Part shown: positions 1-12,400 of the stretch, piece by piece
Position numbering within the stretch: the stretch's first letter is position 1
How the letters are laid out: every line of letters begins with the position of its first letter
Origin: Hydractinia symbiolongicarpus
Taxonomy: Eukaryota; Cnidaria; Hydrozoa; Anthoathecata; Hydractiniidae
NCBI RefSeq assembly: GCF_029227915.1
Contig: NC_079883.1
Span: forward strand, 6,014,001 to 6,078,000
Length of the DNA: 64,000 bases
Direction of reading: 5' to 3'
Notes under the pieces: generated by a model
What the model was told of the DNA's origin: nothing
The model's database searches: none
The model's input: only the letters and a program-made list of their open reading frames with translations
Position numbers and translations under genes: made by a program

Positions 1-1061
1 TGTGGTCATGTTAGTAACTGACCATATACTATTGTGTAAATAGTGAGTCTCGAGCGACCCATAACATCCTCACTCGATGCTTGAATGTTTTACCATGGTT
101 GAAAGTCTTTCAGGTGTTTTGGTTGTTTGATTTTTCGACCAAATCTTGTTGTTGGAGCAGTTGGAGTAAGCGGTTCGTCATATGGTATTGTTGCGTCTGA
201 GTAAACACTTTATTCATTGGGTGTGTCGTTTTCAATGAGGCTTCTCGTTGTTGAACTGTCAGACAAGTGGTTGAATGTCTCAGCTGTTTTGAGTAAGTGG
301 TGTGGTTTGCAACGGATGGCTGTGTTTTTATCGGTTTGTAACAGGTATGATCGAGGTTCTTCTGTAAGATCAATGATTTTTCCAGTGCGGGTGCAGTGAG
401 TACCATTATGTATTCGCACACTATCTCCTTGTTCCAAAGGCTTGAGAGATTTTCCTTGCTTTATTTGACGTAGCTTAGCAGGAGAAGCAATGGTACGAGT
501 TCCTGCGTTGTTACTCCAGATTGGTTAATGATGTCGTCGTTTTGTTTCAGCGCTTTCTTTAAGGTTCATTTTACAGTATGGATGTTGCGTTCAGCAAGTC
601 CATTACTTTCCTGGTGTTCTGGGCTGCTGTATGTATAGTTGATGTCCCAAGCTTTACAAATTTGTTTGTATTCTTTACCAATGAATTCTGGTCCACCGTC
701 AGAAATTATTTCTTTCAGTATACTGTATCTTGACAAGATCGCTTTAGTACGTTCAGCAACAGTGTGGCTGGTACAATTTGGTATTTCACTCAAGTCAAAG
801 TATTAGGTTGTGTAGTCCACTATAATGACAAAGGACTTTCTTTTAAGATCAAAAAAGATCTGTTGCAATTTTTGTCCAAGGTGTATCTGGAACGGAGTGA
901 TGGAGAAGCGTTCTTTTGGCTGGTGGTTCTTAAACTCTTGACAGGATGAGCAAGATTTGACAGAGTGCTCAAGCTGATTGTTGATGTTCGGCCAAAATAA
1001 TGATTCACAAGCTATTTCTTTGATACGTTCAATTCCAGAGATCATTTCTTTCTGCATCGCG

Positions 1062-2714
1062 CAGGCTGCATCATATAAAAAATGGTATGTCGCACTCTTA
1101 AAAAATGTTTTCAGAGATTTTGGTGGTGATTTATCACTCGCCTAAGCAGTCCTGGTCTTTTGAGGTGCGCGACCGCACCTCAGCACGCTCCTGCAATAAT
1201 GGAGCAGCGTTTTCAATCATGCACCAAAAACACCTTAGTCACTTCAATAATGCACACCTGAAGTGTCTTTTGTATAAAGTAATTATTTACTATACTAATA
1301 ATCAAAGAAAAAAATGGCTTACAGTTTGGAATTTTAATGAAAAGCATGCGCGTTTAAAAATGAATTATTTATTCATTAGTTTAGGGCATCATTAGGTTGT
1401 ATATCACAGAAGTCGCCAGTGGCATGCTTCGAAAATGCTTGTCACTGGCACAGCCTAACATGAAGCAAAACTGTACAGGAGACTCAATTGTTTGAGTCTT
1501 CGCACAACATCTCTTCTCACAAAACCAAGGGCAGGGCGGACTTATTTGCCTGCTGTGTCGTGTGGGAGACAGAACTTCTGGACTTCTTTTTAATATGATA
1601 TACAATTTTTTTGATTATTATTACTGAACATATTTGATTTCTCTTTCCCCTTTTCAAAATTTTTTAAACTTTATTCAACATGTTTTTTCTTTGGTATTAC
1701 ATCACAAGAACATTCGTCCGAAAGCTGTAATTAGTTACAGGACACCTAACCTCTCCCATGTTCTGGTTATATTTAACTTGCATGGGTGCGCACTCTTCTC
1801 GCAGTATTCTATGTGATGATGAAGGTCGGACTGACTTGTGGCGTGGTTCTAAATGGTCTTCCGTCTTTCGTTCAAGTCTCAGTGTAATGCACCAGCTGAG
1901 CATAAGAGTGTCGGCATAAAAGAAAGGGGCTGACTTTAATGTTCTCTATACCTTACGTTCTTTATAATAGCACCAACCATTTTTGATCGTGGCATTCAAA
2001 TTTCACAACAAAGTTACATCAGCAATTTTTTTGCCGACGTAATCATACCAATAAAAAAATAATGCATATCTGATACTTCATCACAAAACTTGTTCCTTCG
2101 ATATATGCCTGCATTTCGGTTTTTGCTGTCCCTTTTATCGTAGAACAATTTTGTATCTCCTTTTTAAATTTGGCACAGATCTTACACCACACAAAATTAA
2201 CAACTTTTGTGCCGTCTTTTTCAATGGTTTTATAGCCAATTACATCTGACATGTTATAATTTAAAAAGGTTTTAAAGGCCAAACAATTTCCCTTTACAGT
2301 TGTCATCTCTCCACGCTACTCGCAATTCTGTACTCTAAAGAAATTTATTTCTGCTTCTTTTTCTTTTGAAAGAAGTTTTACCGTTTTTACTTTTTTATTC
2401 CAAAAAATGACCAATGGGTTTTACCTGTTTATTTAAAAAGTGATCAATGAGTTTTCCCGATTTACTTTCGAACACGCAAATCTTTTTTTTCTTTAATGTT
2501 CTAGACATCGCGTGACCTTATTTAGAAGAAAAATTTTGCAGTCTCATATTTTTTTTCTTTTTTCTTTCCGTAATGTGATTTCTAAGAATTATTACTTGCT
2601 ACAGTTTTATTTAGGAGCGTTTTAGTTTTAGAGTTATTTTTCACTTGTCCAACACAATTTAGGAGCGTACCAAGGTGCGCGCACGCGATCACCCACCAAA
2701 TATGACGCAGCCTG
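1062..2714 (-). mobile_element. hAT-like DNA transposon nested in the Gypsy integrase region
   Basis: The ends are inverted repeats beginning CAGGCTGC(A/G)TCATAT, at 1062-1076 and 2700-2714, with one mismatch in 15. They are flanked by the direct repeat ATCGCG (1056-1061 and 2715-2720), which fits a target duplication. Further in, a second inverted pair around ACGCTCCT lies near 1181-1199 and 2662-2679. The only coding trace is a minus-strand ORF at 2043-2306 with a WCKIC zinc-ligand pair and a later EGTSF-like block, resembling the BED/TTF-type N-terminus of hAT transposases. No catalytic domain was recognised, so the copy is probably non-autonomous or decayed. Most hAT elements make 8-bp duplications; six is a minority pattern, so the superfamily call is inference. 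Confidence 0.6.
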
Positions 2715-2901
2715 ATCGCGGTTGGTACGACTATACGTTGACCTTTCAAGATTAAGTCGTTGTAAAGGGTGAGCTCATCTCCATAATTGTAGAATGGTGT
2801 GAGTGACTTATGCCAGGTCATTTTTGCTTTTATTCCATCCCAATAGAATTTGATCTTTTAGGCGTTGAAGGATCAGATCATTTTTTGTTTTTTCCTTGAA
2901 C

Positions 2902-3142
2902 TTGGAAAGAATGGAAGGGATGATTGGGTAAGAAAGTGTAGAGACTTGATAGTTCCTAGGGCAAAGCCCAGAGGCAGACCAAGAAAGACTTGGCAGGAGG
3001 TTAAGGACAGACTTGATACAGAGGAAGTTGAGTTTAGATCTAACACAGTCTAGATCAGATTGGAAGAGGGTCATTAATATACCCGTCCAACCCATGCTAG
3101 CATGGAAAAGGGACGTTAAGCCGAGAATGATGATGATGATGA
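2902..3142 (+). mobile_element. 5'-truncated 3' end of a non-LTR retrotransposon, inserted in the Gypsy element
   Basis: This fragment encodes the tail of a LINE reverse-transcriptase protein, including the GRPRKTW block near 2970-2995. It ends in a short untranslated stretch and a (GAT)n tail at about 3126-3143. It is about 90% identical to the intronic copy ending near 7600. TGAAC occurs on both sides (2897-2901 and 3143-3147) and fits a short target duplication. Insert plus one repeat is 246 bp, a multiple of three and open on the minus strand, so the Gypsy frame still reads through it. The LINE clade could not be named from so short a piece. Confidence 0.7.
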
Positions 3143-5240
3143 TGAACTGATTTAAGCGGTTATCACTAATTGGGAGATTGTCCATGACGGAATCGACAAA
3201 TGCTGTGAGATCTTCCTGAGAACTTTCAGTGGTGGTGTCTTTCAGGGAGCTCTGCTAAGTGTGTCTGCTCCATACATGTGCTTGCCTTAGTTGTAGGTTT
3301 TGGTGAAGTTATATCGCTGCAGTCAAAGTTGAAATTTCTGCAGGCAAGCAGGTGAGCTTAGCAAGAGGTTTGTTGAGAATCAGTTTCAATGGCATATGAT
3401 CGCTGAGAATTTCGATGTGATGTCCATAAACAAAACTGTGGAATCTTTCACAGGCGAAAAAATTGCTAGTTAGTGTTTCCTTTTCGAGTGGACAATAATT
3501 TCGCTCTGCGGAAGTCAATTAGCGTGATACATAGGCAATTGGGTACCATGTATTATTGTGAGACTGTTCAATGTTAGCACAGAGTCCTTCTTGAGATGCA
3601 TTACAGGAGATACGGATTTGTGGATTTGGATCATAAAATTGAAGGGTTGGACTTGTGGTGACAAGCTTTTTGAGTCTTCAAAAGCATCAATTTGTGGTTT
3701 ATCCATTTTCCAAATGATGTCCTTTTCTAAAAGTTTACGGAGATTACAATTTATTTTGCTAAACTAGGAATAAACTTTCCTAGATTTTTCAAGTTTGTGG
3801 GCGAAGGCATGTCAACGATTGCAGCTACTTTTTGAAAATCAGGTTTAATACCTTTGGCTGAAATCGAGTGTCCTAGAAATACCAGTGATGTCATGCCAAA
3901 TTGGCATTGTCTTTTTTTAGTTTTAATCCACTTTTTCTTATTGCAGTCAAACACAGATTGGTTCTTTGTGACAGTTTATCTTTGGTGGAACCCCAGATAA
4001 TTATATCATCTTGGCTGTTAGCTTTACCCGGAATGTTTTCTATGATTTCTGATATATGCTTGACAAATCTCGCTGGCGGAATGAATTTCATATGGCATTC
4101 GTAAAAATCGATATTGTCCGAAGGGTGTGTTTAAAGTTAGCAATCGAGAGCTTTCTTCATCGAGTGATCCCAGTCATTTGGGATAGGATTTCTTCAGTTG
4201 TTGGTAACTGGTGATGATGACGACGAGTTGCTTTGTTGAGGATCAAGAGAGACACGTAAGGATCTGTTCTTCTCAACAAGTACAAGAGAACTGACCCATC
4301 TAGTTGGTTCAGAGGCTGGTGTGATGATTTTCATGTTTTCTATACATTTAAGTTCCTCTTTGAGTCTGTGCTGGAGAGCAACTTGTACTCTGCGACTTAC
4401 ATCTATAACAGGTGGTACTGTTGGGTCCAAACCGATATGGTAAGTCTGATTCAACATTCCATGTTCACCAAAACAGTCAACAAATTTGGTGAGAAAATCT
4501 GGAGAAGTTGTGAGTTGGTTGACGCGTTTGATGAGGTTTAATCGTGAGCTGGTTTAAAGTCCAAGGATTGGAGTAGACTTGGTGTCTGCAACTATGAATT
4601 GGATAGGATTTACCATTGTATCAAGTTTTCTTGCATTTAGCACATTGTTTTCCATACACTGTGCAAGAGCCACGGCGATGAAAGCCAGCACAAAATTTAC
4701 ATTTGTTGATCTGTTCATGTTGGATATGATTGATGGTAGAATTGACATGATTAGAAGCAGGAGAGGAATTCTTTTTGTGAAGAGCCTTAGTTTGCTGATT
4801 GGAGGCTTCGGTTGCACGTCCATTTTTGAGTACTTTTTCTAAGTCAATGTCTGATATCTTATCTGATATGCCAATAATTTTTATGTCCTTTATCAACGAG
4901 TTTCGGAGTTCTTCAAGTTCACAATCTTCACTAAGTTTGCGGAGGCAAGTGTAGAATTCATCAAAAGTTTCATTGTCAGTTTTTCTGGCAGTGAGAAAGT
5001 TAAAGCAGTTAAAGGTCAGATTTTTTTGTGGAGAGAAAAAAAAGAACTCTCAAAAATATGATTTGTTAGCATCATCAACTGACTCTGACTGGTGAAATTC
5101 GCTTTAAAAAGTGGAATTCGAGTTTGGGAGTTATTAAGTTTGTGCAAGTGATAAACCGAACATGTGGTTAAATTTGTTTCGTACTTTTTTCTTATCCACA
5201 TGCAGAACCAACAAAAGCCATTTGCCTTTTGCATTGTCAT

Positions 5241-6422
5241 CTTCGCACATAGATCAAAGTGAACTGATAGCTTTATGTATTTTCCACTAAGGACAAAATT
5301 CTACTTTGATAGCAATCGACATAATTAGTGTTGTGTGGTCAATAGCCTAAGTTGTACAATGTCACTGGAAACAAAAGTGTTCTCACAAACTCAAAATGAC
5401 AGCTATTCAAGTATACTCATTTGTGAAAACAAGGGGAAACCATGGGAATGATGTTAATTAACAAAAACAGAACCGGAGGCTAAAAGTAAATAGAGTAGAA
5501 AAATGATAAAAAAATATGTCAGGGGATAATAGAATTTTTTTTTATTTTTGGGGAAAATTTAAGTATAGATACATCTTATGACGCTCCTAGATTTTCTCTA
5601 TATTTTAATTTGCAAAAGTAAATTCATTCCAAGGTCAACTTAAGGGCCAAACCTCATAATAAGGGCTTTTCTACAAATGGTAATATGCTGACAGTATATT
5701 TGCACATACTTAGCAAGTCCGCAAATTGGTGTGACCCTCACACAGATTGTTTCGTGATTAATATTTAGCGATAAATCTATCTATGACATCTTAAAGTTGG
5801 ACCCAATGCTCTTTTCCTCTTCTGATATCTTGGTGTTAGGTCGCAGCTATTTTACTCTTCCAAACAACACCTTATTGTATTCATACATTTTTGTGCCTAA
5901 TCGTTATAAAAAAAAGGCAGTTTAAAACCTTTGATTAAATAAAATATATCACAGCCTTCTGATTGGCTCATTTATGCACACTGCAAAACTTTAACACTAT
6001 TTTGACTTAAATTGACACTCAACTTATGGCACAATCCCCAAAAGTTATGTAGAAAATAATGACCATATTATCATGGTCTTGATTCTTGATTTTTTTGTGT
6101 TTATTGATACAGCATCAGTTCCAATCTTATAAGTTGTATGAAATTGCCCAAAGGCACTTTTAAAAAATTTTCTTGCTAACAAGCACAGATAACTGATCAT
6201 GGGTAGTGTTATAAATGTAGATTTTGAGGTCTCAAAGTGTGATTACCAGGCTGAAAAACCCCCAAATTACACAAGCAATTAAAAGAGCTTAAGTATTGTT
6301 GCACCATTGTATTATACACTGCCCCAGTTATATTTATGTATATATTTGTGTATTCTAAAATTTAATTTGCTGGACCTACTATACTATCCTGCTACACTTA
6401 ATTATATAACTTTGTTTTTTAG
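5241..6422. other. Unassigned AT-rich DNA between the Gypsy remnant and the first visible RPAP1 exon
   Basis: No exon could be supported here. RPAP1 should have N-terminal exons upstream of 6423, either in this stretch or beyond the retrotransposon outside the window. A short ATG-led stretch at 5359-5411 ending at a possible GTATAC donor has a compatible phase but no recognisable RPAP1 residues, so it was not adopted. Confidence 0.4.
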
Positions 6423-9400
6423 AAGTGAAACAAACTACAAAGGTAGATACACATATAAGAGAAGGAAGGAGATTTATGTTGAATGAGAAGGATTTTGATG
6501 CTGCCCAATCTTTGCATGGTATAAGAAGTTATTCTAGAATGTCTTTTTATCAAGGACCGGCCCAAGCCAATTTGGGCAACAGTATACTAACTTTGGGGAC
6601 ATTCCTTTTAAATATAGTCAAGGTTTCAGTTATTGAACTTGTTAGCCATGCTTTTTGACTCCTTACTATTACTTTAAATAAATTATAACCTGTAAAACAG
6701 ACATTAAAATAAGTGATTCATATACTATTTTAAGATTTTCTTAAGGTTATACATCCCCAGACATAATTACTAAAAAAAAGCCAAATTGTAACATTAGTCC
6801 CCACAAGAAAAACTTAGGACCTGACAATTTTCAACATTAGCAGGAAATTAAAAATAAGAAAAGGCATACTTAAAACAATTATATCTCGGTGGCTACCAAC
6901 ATGCAAATTAATTTTTTGATTTAGCCTCTAATGATGCAAGCAATGCATGCAAGTATTGTGTTTATCTTTCAATTCTTATCTCTAGAAAAAGATAAAGACC
7001 ATATTGTTGATGTTTTAACACAAATCCAGGTATCCATTTATGTCCTATTAACAACAACTTTCAATTTGTTTTTATTCGCTTGGAAAAAGTTCAGAGAGTT
7101 ACTTCCTTTGTTGACTAGCAGAGTCTTGTCAATTGAGTTAAAAGGTAGGTTGTATGAGGCCTGTGTAAGAAGTGTTATGTTGTACAGTAGTGAGACATAA
7201 GCAATGAAGCAGGAAGATCTTGACCGTTTAATAAGGAATGATATGAGAATGGTTAGGTGGATGTGTAGCGCCAGTCTGAGAGACAGAAAGAGTTCAGATG
7301 AGCTAAGAAGCAGGCTAAGTATCCATAGAATATCTTATCCAGATAAGAATATTGAATTGGCTGGGACACTTGGAAAGAATGGAGGTGGATTATTGGGTAA
7401 GAAAGTGTAGAGGCTTGATAGTTCCTGGGGCAAAGCCCAGAGGCAGACCGAGAAAGACTTGGTAGGAGGTTATAGGAAGACTTGATACAGAGGAAGTTGA
7501 GTTTAGATCTAACACAGTCAAGATCAGATTGGAAGAGGGTCATTAATATACCCTGTCTAACCCATGCTAGCATGGAAAACAGACGTTGATGATGAATGAT
7601 GTACATTTTTGAATAATTCTGTCTAGGTAGGTCAAATAATGACTGTCACTTTCTACTGTTAATATGGTGCCATTTTTTGTTTAAATGTATTGTTTTCATT
7701 CCCAGTACAACTGTCTGTTTGATAGGACTTGCAATCTTTCTCAGTTTTTGCCAATGTTATGTAAGGATCTTGCATCGAAGATTTTAACCCTTTTTTAAAA
7801 TGGAATAAAAATAAATGAAAAAAAATTGACGCATTCCCAAAAAATGTTCAGCGATAAAATTTTCATGCTTCATATTCTTAAAGGAGAAATAATGATTGAT
7901 AACAATTTAATTTTTGTTAATTTTTTATTTTTTGTGAGCTTTGATTCTCAGGATTTTTAAAGTCAAAGTATTCCTACGTCCTCTGACATAAGAGTGTTGA
8001 TTAGGACATTTTGTTCAATAAAATACTAAATTGTGTGACGGTAAGTCTGCAAGGATGTAAACAAATGCGTTCTGGATGAACCAAGTGAGGGAATGCTAAA
8101 CTGTGCCCCTTGTGATTGTCTTAGAGTAATTTTATTTATCATGTTTTGAAATAAAAATCTTCAGCAGAATAGAATGATGTTTCGCCATTATGGATTGAGT
8201 TTTACAGTTTTAGACATAACTTATCAGTTGGAAAAAATAAATATTAGCTATGTGTATTCAAATTTATTGGAAAATTATTTTATTTTATTTTTGTATCAAA
8301 ACATCTTAAAAGACAACAGGTGGTTCATTTAATTTGCTAAATTTGAAAACAAAACTTCAAATGACTATGCACAACAAAGTGTACTTAAGTGCTTATGTTA
8401 TAGCAAAACAGAACAAAAACAGTCAAAAAGTTTTTCTCTGTTTACCTATTTTTGTATGTTGCTAAATTTTTAAAAATTATTATTTCTACGGTGGTGTTGT
8501 TCTACTGGAATTTAGCTTATCTTCTTCATTGCCTAAGTTTTAATCACTCTAGAAAAGACCAAGAAGTAAGTGAATCTTCACAAGTGATGTTGAGCTTTGT
8601 ACCCCTATGACGTCACAAATGAACAGTATATGTATAAACCAAATAGACTTTTATTTGATAATGATGTCGGCCAGTAATGTAATTTTCATTTTTGAGGCAT
8701 GAAATTTTGATACAAAAAAAGGAAAAAATGAAAAAGTTTAATGCCATGTTGTTTTGGGATATGTAAGAATGTTTAACACACTCATCAACAAATAGTTAAA
8801 TATTTATATATACATAATCAAAAAGTCAGTTTCCTTAATAAAATATATTGCATGTTCTTATTCTGTTCTTATCAAGTATCATCATTTGTTTGTATTTGTA
8901 ACCTCATACAAACACTTCTTTTTATTGCTAATGTGGTATTATATGGATTGATGACTTGATTAAATGAAATTCAGGCTGCTATCTTTTGTGTAAAGTACAT
9001 TATATCAGTGAATTGTTGACTCCTTTTGTTTATTTTTCTTTCACTTTAAAAATACTTGTCTTCTATGATTTAAGCAACTTTCTTCTGTACTTTCATGCTT
9101 TTTCTCAATATTTTGACACCTCTTTTTGCATTTAACACTTCTCTTCATGTTGGCAGAGACTTCTCTTTACAACTGAAATCCCCAAATCTGCCCTACAAAT
9201 TTGCACCTGTGGTTTGTATATTTTTTAGTTTGAAGTTTATACAAGACAACTGAAGTAAGCATGGTCATGAATGCAAAAATATCTTAATTTAATGCTGCCT
9301 GTAGAAGTTCCTTAATATAGACTAAATAAAAGGAAAAATACAGCTTTTTTAATTTATGTTGGCACACACCAATTGCCGATGTGTAGTAAGCAGGCAGTAA

Positions 9401-12400
9401 CTAACATTTAAAAAATTAAAAAATTGCTGATAAAAAAAAAATTAAATTGAAAGTTTGATATGAAGTCATGGAATGAATAACTTAGATGCAATACTGCGAT
9501 GTATGTAAAGTTTATGCTCCCAGGTACACATAAATTTTGTGAGGCATTCTTTTTATTTAGATTGAATCTTTTTTATTATGTGATTAAAGAAATTAGATGG
9601 ATTATGTGGAAAATCTCAAAAGCAAATTCTTAGCTAGGTCTGAAAGGGTTGGGGTGCCAGTGTGTCACTTATTCAAAAATGTGTAACAAAATCCAGCTCA
9701 ATTTTTATTAATTTTTAAAATTCACAGAAGCGTTTTACACTTAAAGGGGAGTTTTTTTGCACTTGGCAAAAAGGTGTTTTATTCACTTTTGCTTTATAAG
9801 AAACATACCAACTTCCAATAAATCACTCCAATTCGGTTGATTAATTAAACTTCACATCTGACTTGTTTGTACCAATCCTAAAATATCATGTGTAGGGGAA
9901 CAAATATAAATAAACTTGTGGGTTAGAAAAGAAGTAACGAAGTAGAAAAGCTAAATAAAATACTTTTACAAAAAAAACATAACTAATAAGGAAGCATTGA
10001 AGCATTTTTCCATAACTAAAGCATGTCTAAAAAATTTTTACTGAAAAATAACTGCTCATGAATCGCTCATTATCAATATTCACGCTTGGTAAGAGGTTAA
10101 TGTCTGTAGCTTTATAAGTTCATTCTCAAGAAGTAAAATATCCCAATATATCTAAAATATTATATTTGCCAGTACTACAGGACAGTCATCAATAAATAAA
10201 GAATGTACAAGAAATAAACAAAATGTTGCAGACTTTTTAGACTTTCTGCACATTGTGACATTTGATAGTTGGTTAGTTAGTAATCAATTTTCTCAAATTT
10301 GCAGGACCTTGAAAAATTAACAAGCTAATAATTTGATTTTGTAAACAGTAATCGAAAGAAAAATTTAAAGTTTACTGCAATAATAGCCTTATCAGTTCAA
10401 AATGATAGCCGATTCACTACTTTGTATCGTATACGTGTGTATGATGTGAAAAAATCTGTGGACTAGAACATGTATATGGCAGGCTAGTATTTAACCACTT
10501 ACTAATTCTGTGAAAGTTTAAATTTTATGTTTTAGGAACATGAGGTAAAAAAGCCTTACAATTTCTCGGCCGGTTACTATAAAACAGGATTTCCGCTAGC
10601 ACCAAAGTTAAATAGAGATCAATTGAGTTGTGAAAGAAGAACTTATGATGGTTCTTCTAAGAAGAAATCTCTTTTTGCACAGCAATTCAATACTTTCAAA
10701 AGACAAGAAAAGTTAGGAAAAAAACAAAGCGAACCTGCAGCATCGTCATCAGCCGATTATTCTCCTAATATTAGCAGTAAAGAAAACCATTCTTCTATTG
10801 TTAATGTTGACATAAAAAAGGACCCAATGTATGAAACGATACATGAAGAAAATATACAGAGGTTAAAAGAAATGGGTGAACAGAAAATTTTAGAAGAAAA
10901 AGCTAATTTAGCTTCTTCTCTGGGTAAGATATGGTTATTTATAATTCAGTTCTTTCAATTTTTCTTTTTATGAATTTCCTTTCATTTCATTTTTCATTTC
11001 TGTATTGAAATTTTTTTGATGCATTTGTACTTTTCTATGTTAGATTTTTAATGGTTCATATTTTGCCATCCAGTGTGACAAGAAAAAAAATACAACACTG
11101 CAGCACAGCAATATGGTTTACAATCATATTTGCCTTTTTTCAAATTAATTATTTCATTTTTGTTAATTTTATAAACATGTGTAACAACCAGTTTGTAGCT
11201 TTTGCTGTTTGTTAATTTTAAAAAAAAGAAAAATTAAACAACAAGAAAAACAAAGGCAACAACTTTATGCTTAAAGAGAAACGTTCACAACTCATTGGTC
11301 ATTGGTGAGGCACATTTTCGTGTAAATTCAATTTGTTGAACAAATGTTTGCAGAGAACTGTAAAATAATATGATCATAATGTATAAAGAAGACGGAGTAT
11401 GTCCTAAATTTAAAAATAGAATCATATACCCCTTTACATCTTATGATTAATCATTAATTGAGTGCAATGTTGCAGCATCTTTAAATTCTCTTGTTTCTCA
11501 TTTACATAGTATGTATGAATTTTGAACAAATTGGAGAATACGATTTTTGTTTACATTGTTCTATCTGTAATAGATCCAAAGCTGTTGTCATTTCTACGTA
11601 AGAGAGCTGAAGAAAAGCAGAATAATATTAAAATAAACAACACAGACTCTGCAAAAGCATCAGACACTGAAGAAAATAAAGATGTGGGTAAAAGAAATGC
11701 TGATTCAGAGCCAACACATCAAAATGGTGATGTTAAGTCACTTGAAGTTGACCCCTATGTTGAATTCAACATAAAAAAAGATTATGTGCATATGTCTGAT
11801 GTGGAAAAAGAAAAATTAGCTTGGATGACAAAAATTCCCTCTGTTAAATTAAAAGAGGTAAATGATATTTAAGCCTGATTAGCATGTATCAATTACCATT
11901 GTTGCCAGTGGATTTACAAGAAATAATTTAACTGTTTTATTAAACTTTATGAACGAGAAGAAGCCAATGAACTTGTAATCATTTAAACATAAAATAAGAA
12001 GACGTGATGCAAGAGGACTGAAGATTTTGTTACGATAAAAATAAATAAAGTTAAGATCATAAAAAGCGGGCTTGGAGTGGGCTTAAAATATGTCTGAACA
12101 AATTGCTATAAATGTACATAAAAAAGCTGTAATTGTTTTCACTGTTGTTTTAGGACAGTGTAATACCTAGGTTTGATTTTGATGGAAATCTCCTGATCAT
12201 TGAACCATCTTCTATCGAGACAGAATATCCCATATCCAGTGGTCTTTATCACCACGGCGATGATCCTCAACTTCCAGGTTATACCTTACAAGAACTGTAT
12301 CATATGGTTAGATCCAATTTTCAATCACAACGGATACTAGCTCTTCAAATGCTGGGAAGAATAATAAAAAATGTTTGTATTCATTTCTGTTTTTTTTTAT

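Larger units (their letters stand above)
110..5240 (-). mobile_element. Degenerate Ty3/Gypsy-type LTR retrotransposon, gag-pol body, interrupted twice
   Basis: Read on the minus strand from right to left, conserved pieces appear in the canonical order. A gag-like stretch lies near 4900-5020. A two-part zinc knuckle (CKFC..H..C then CAKC) is near 4621-4690. The C-terminal end of an aspartic protease (ending TPILGL) is near 4560-4620. Reverse transcriptase blocks lie near 4194-4457 and 3751-4091, RNase H near 3309-3518, integrase with CSSC and DGGPEF motifs near 566-1057, and an integrase C-terminal tail near 210-437. Gag, protease, RT-RNaseH, integrase is the order of Ty3/Gypsy elements. Several frames are broken by stops and shifts, so the copy looks dead. 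No LTR pair could be delimited; the left end probably lies outside the window. A hAT-like element and a non-LTR fragment are inserted in it. Confidence 0.85.

Noticed and set aside
5359-5411. Candidate RPAP1 first exon (ATG to a GTATAC donor, phase compatible)
   Set aside because: The residues do not resemble the conserved RPAP1 start, and the acceptor phase alone is weak evidence.
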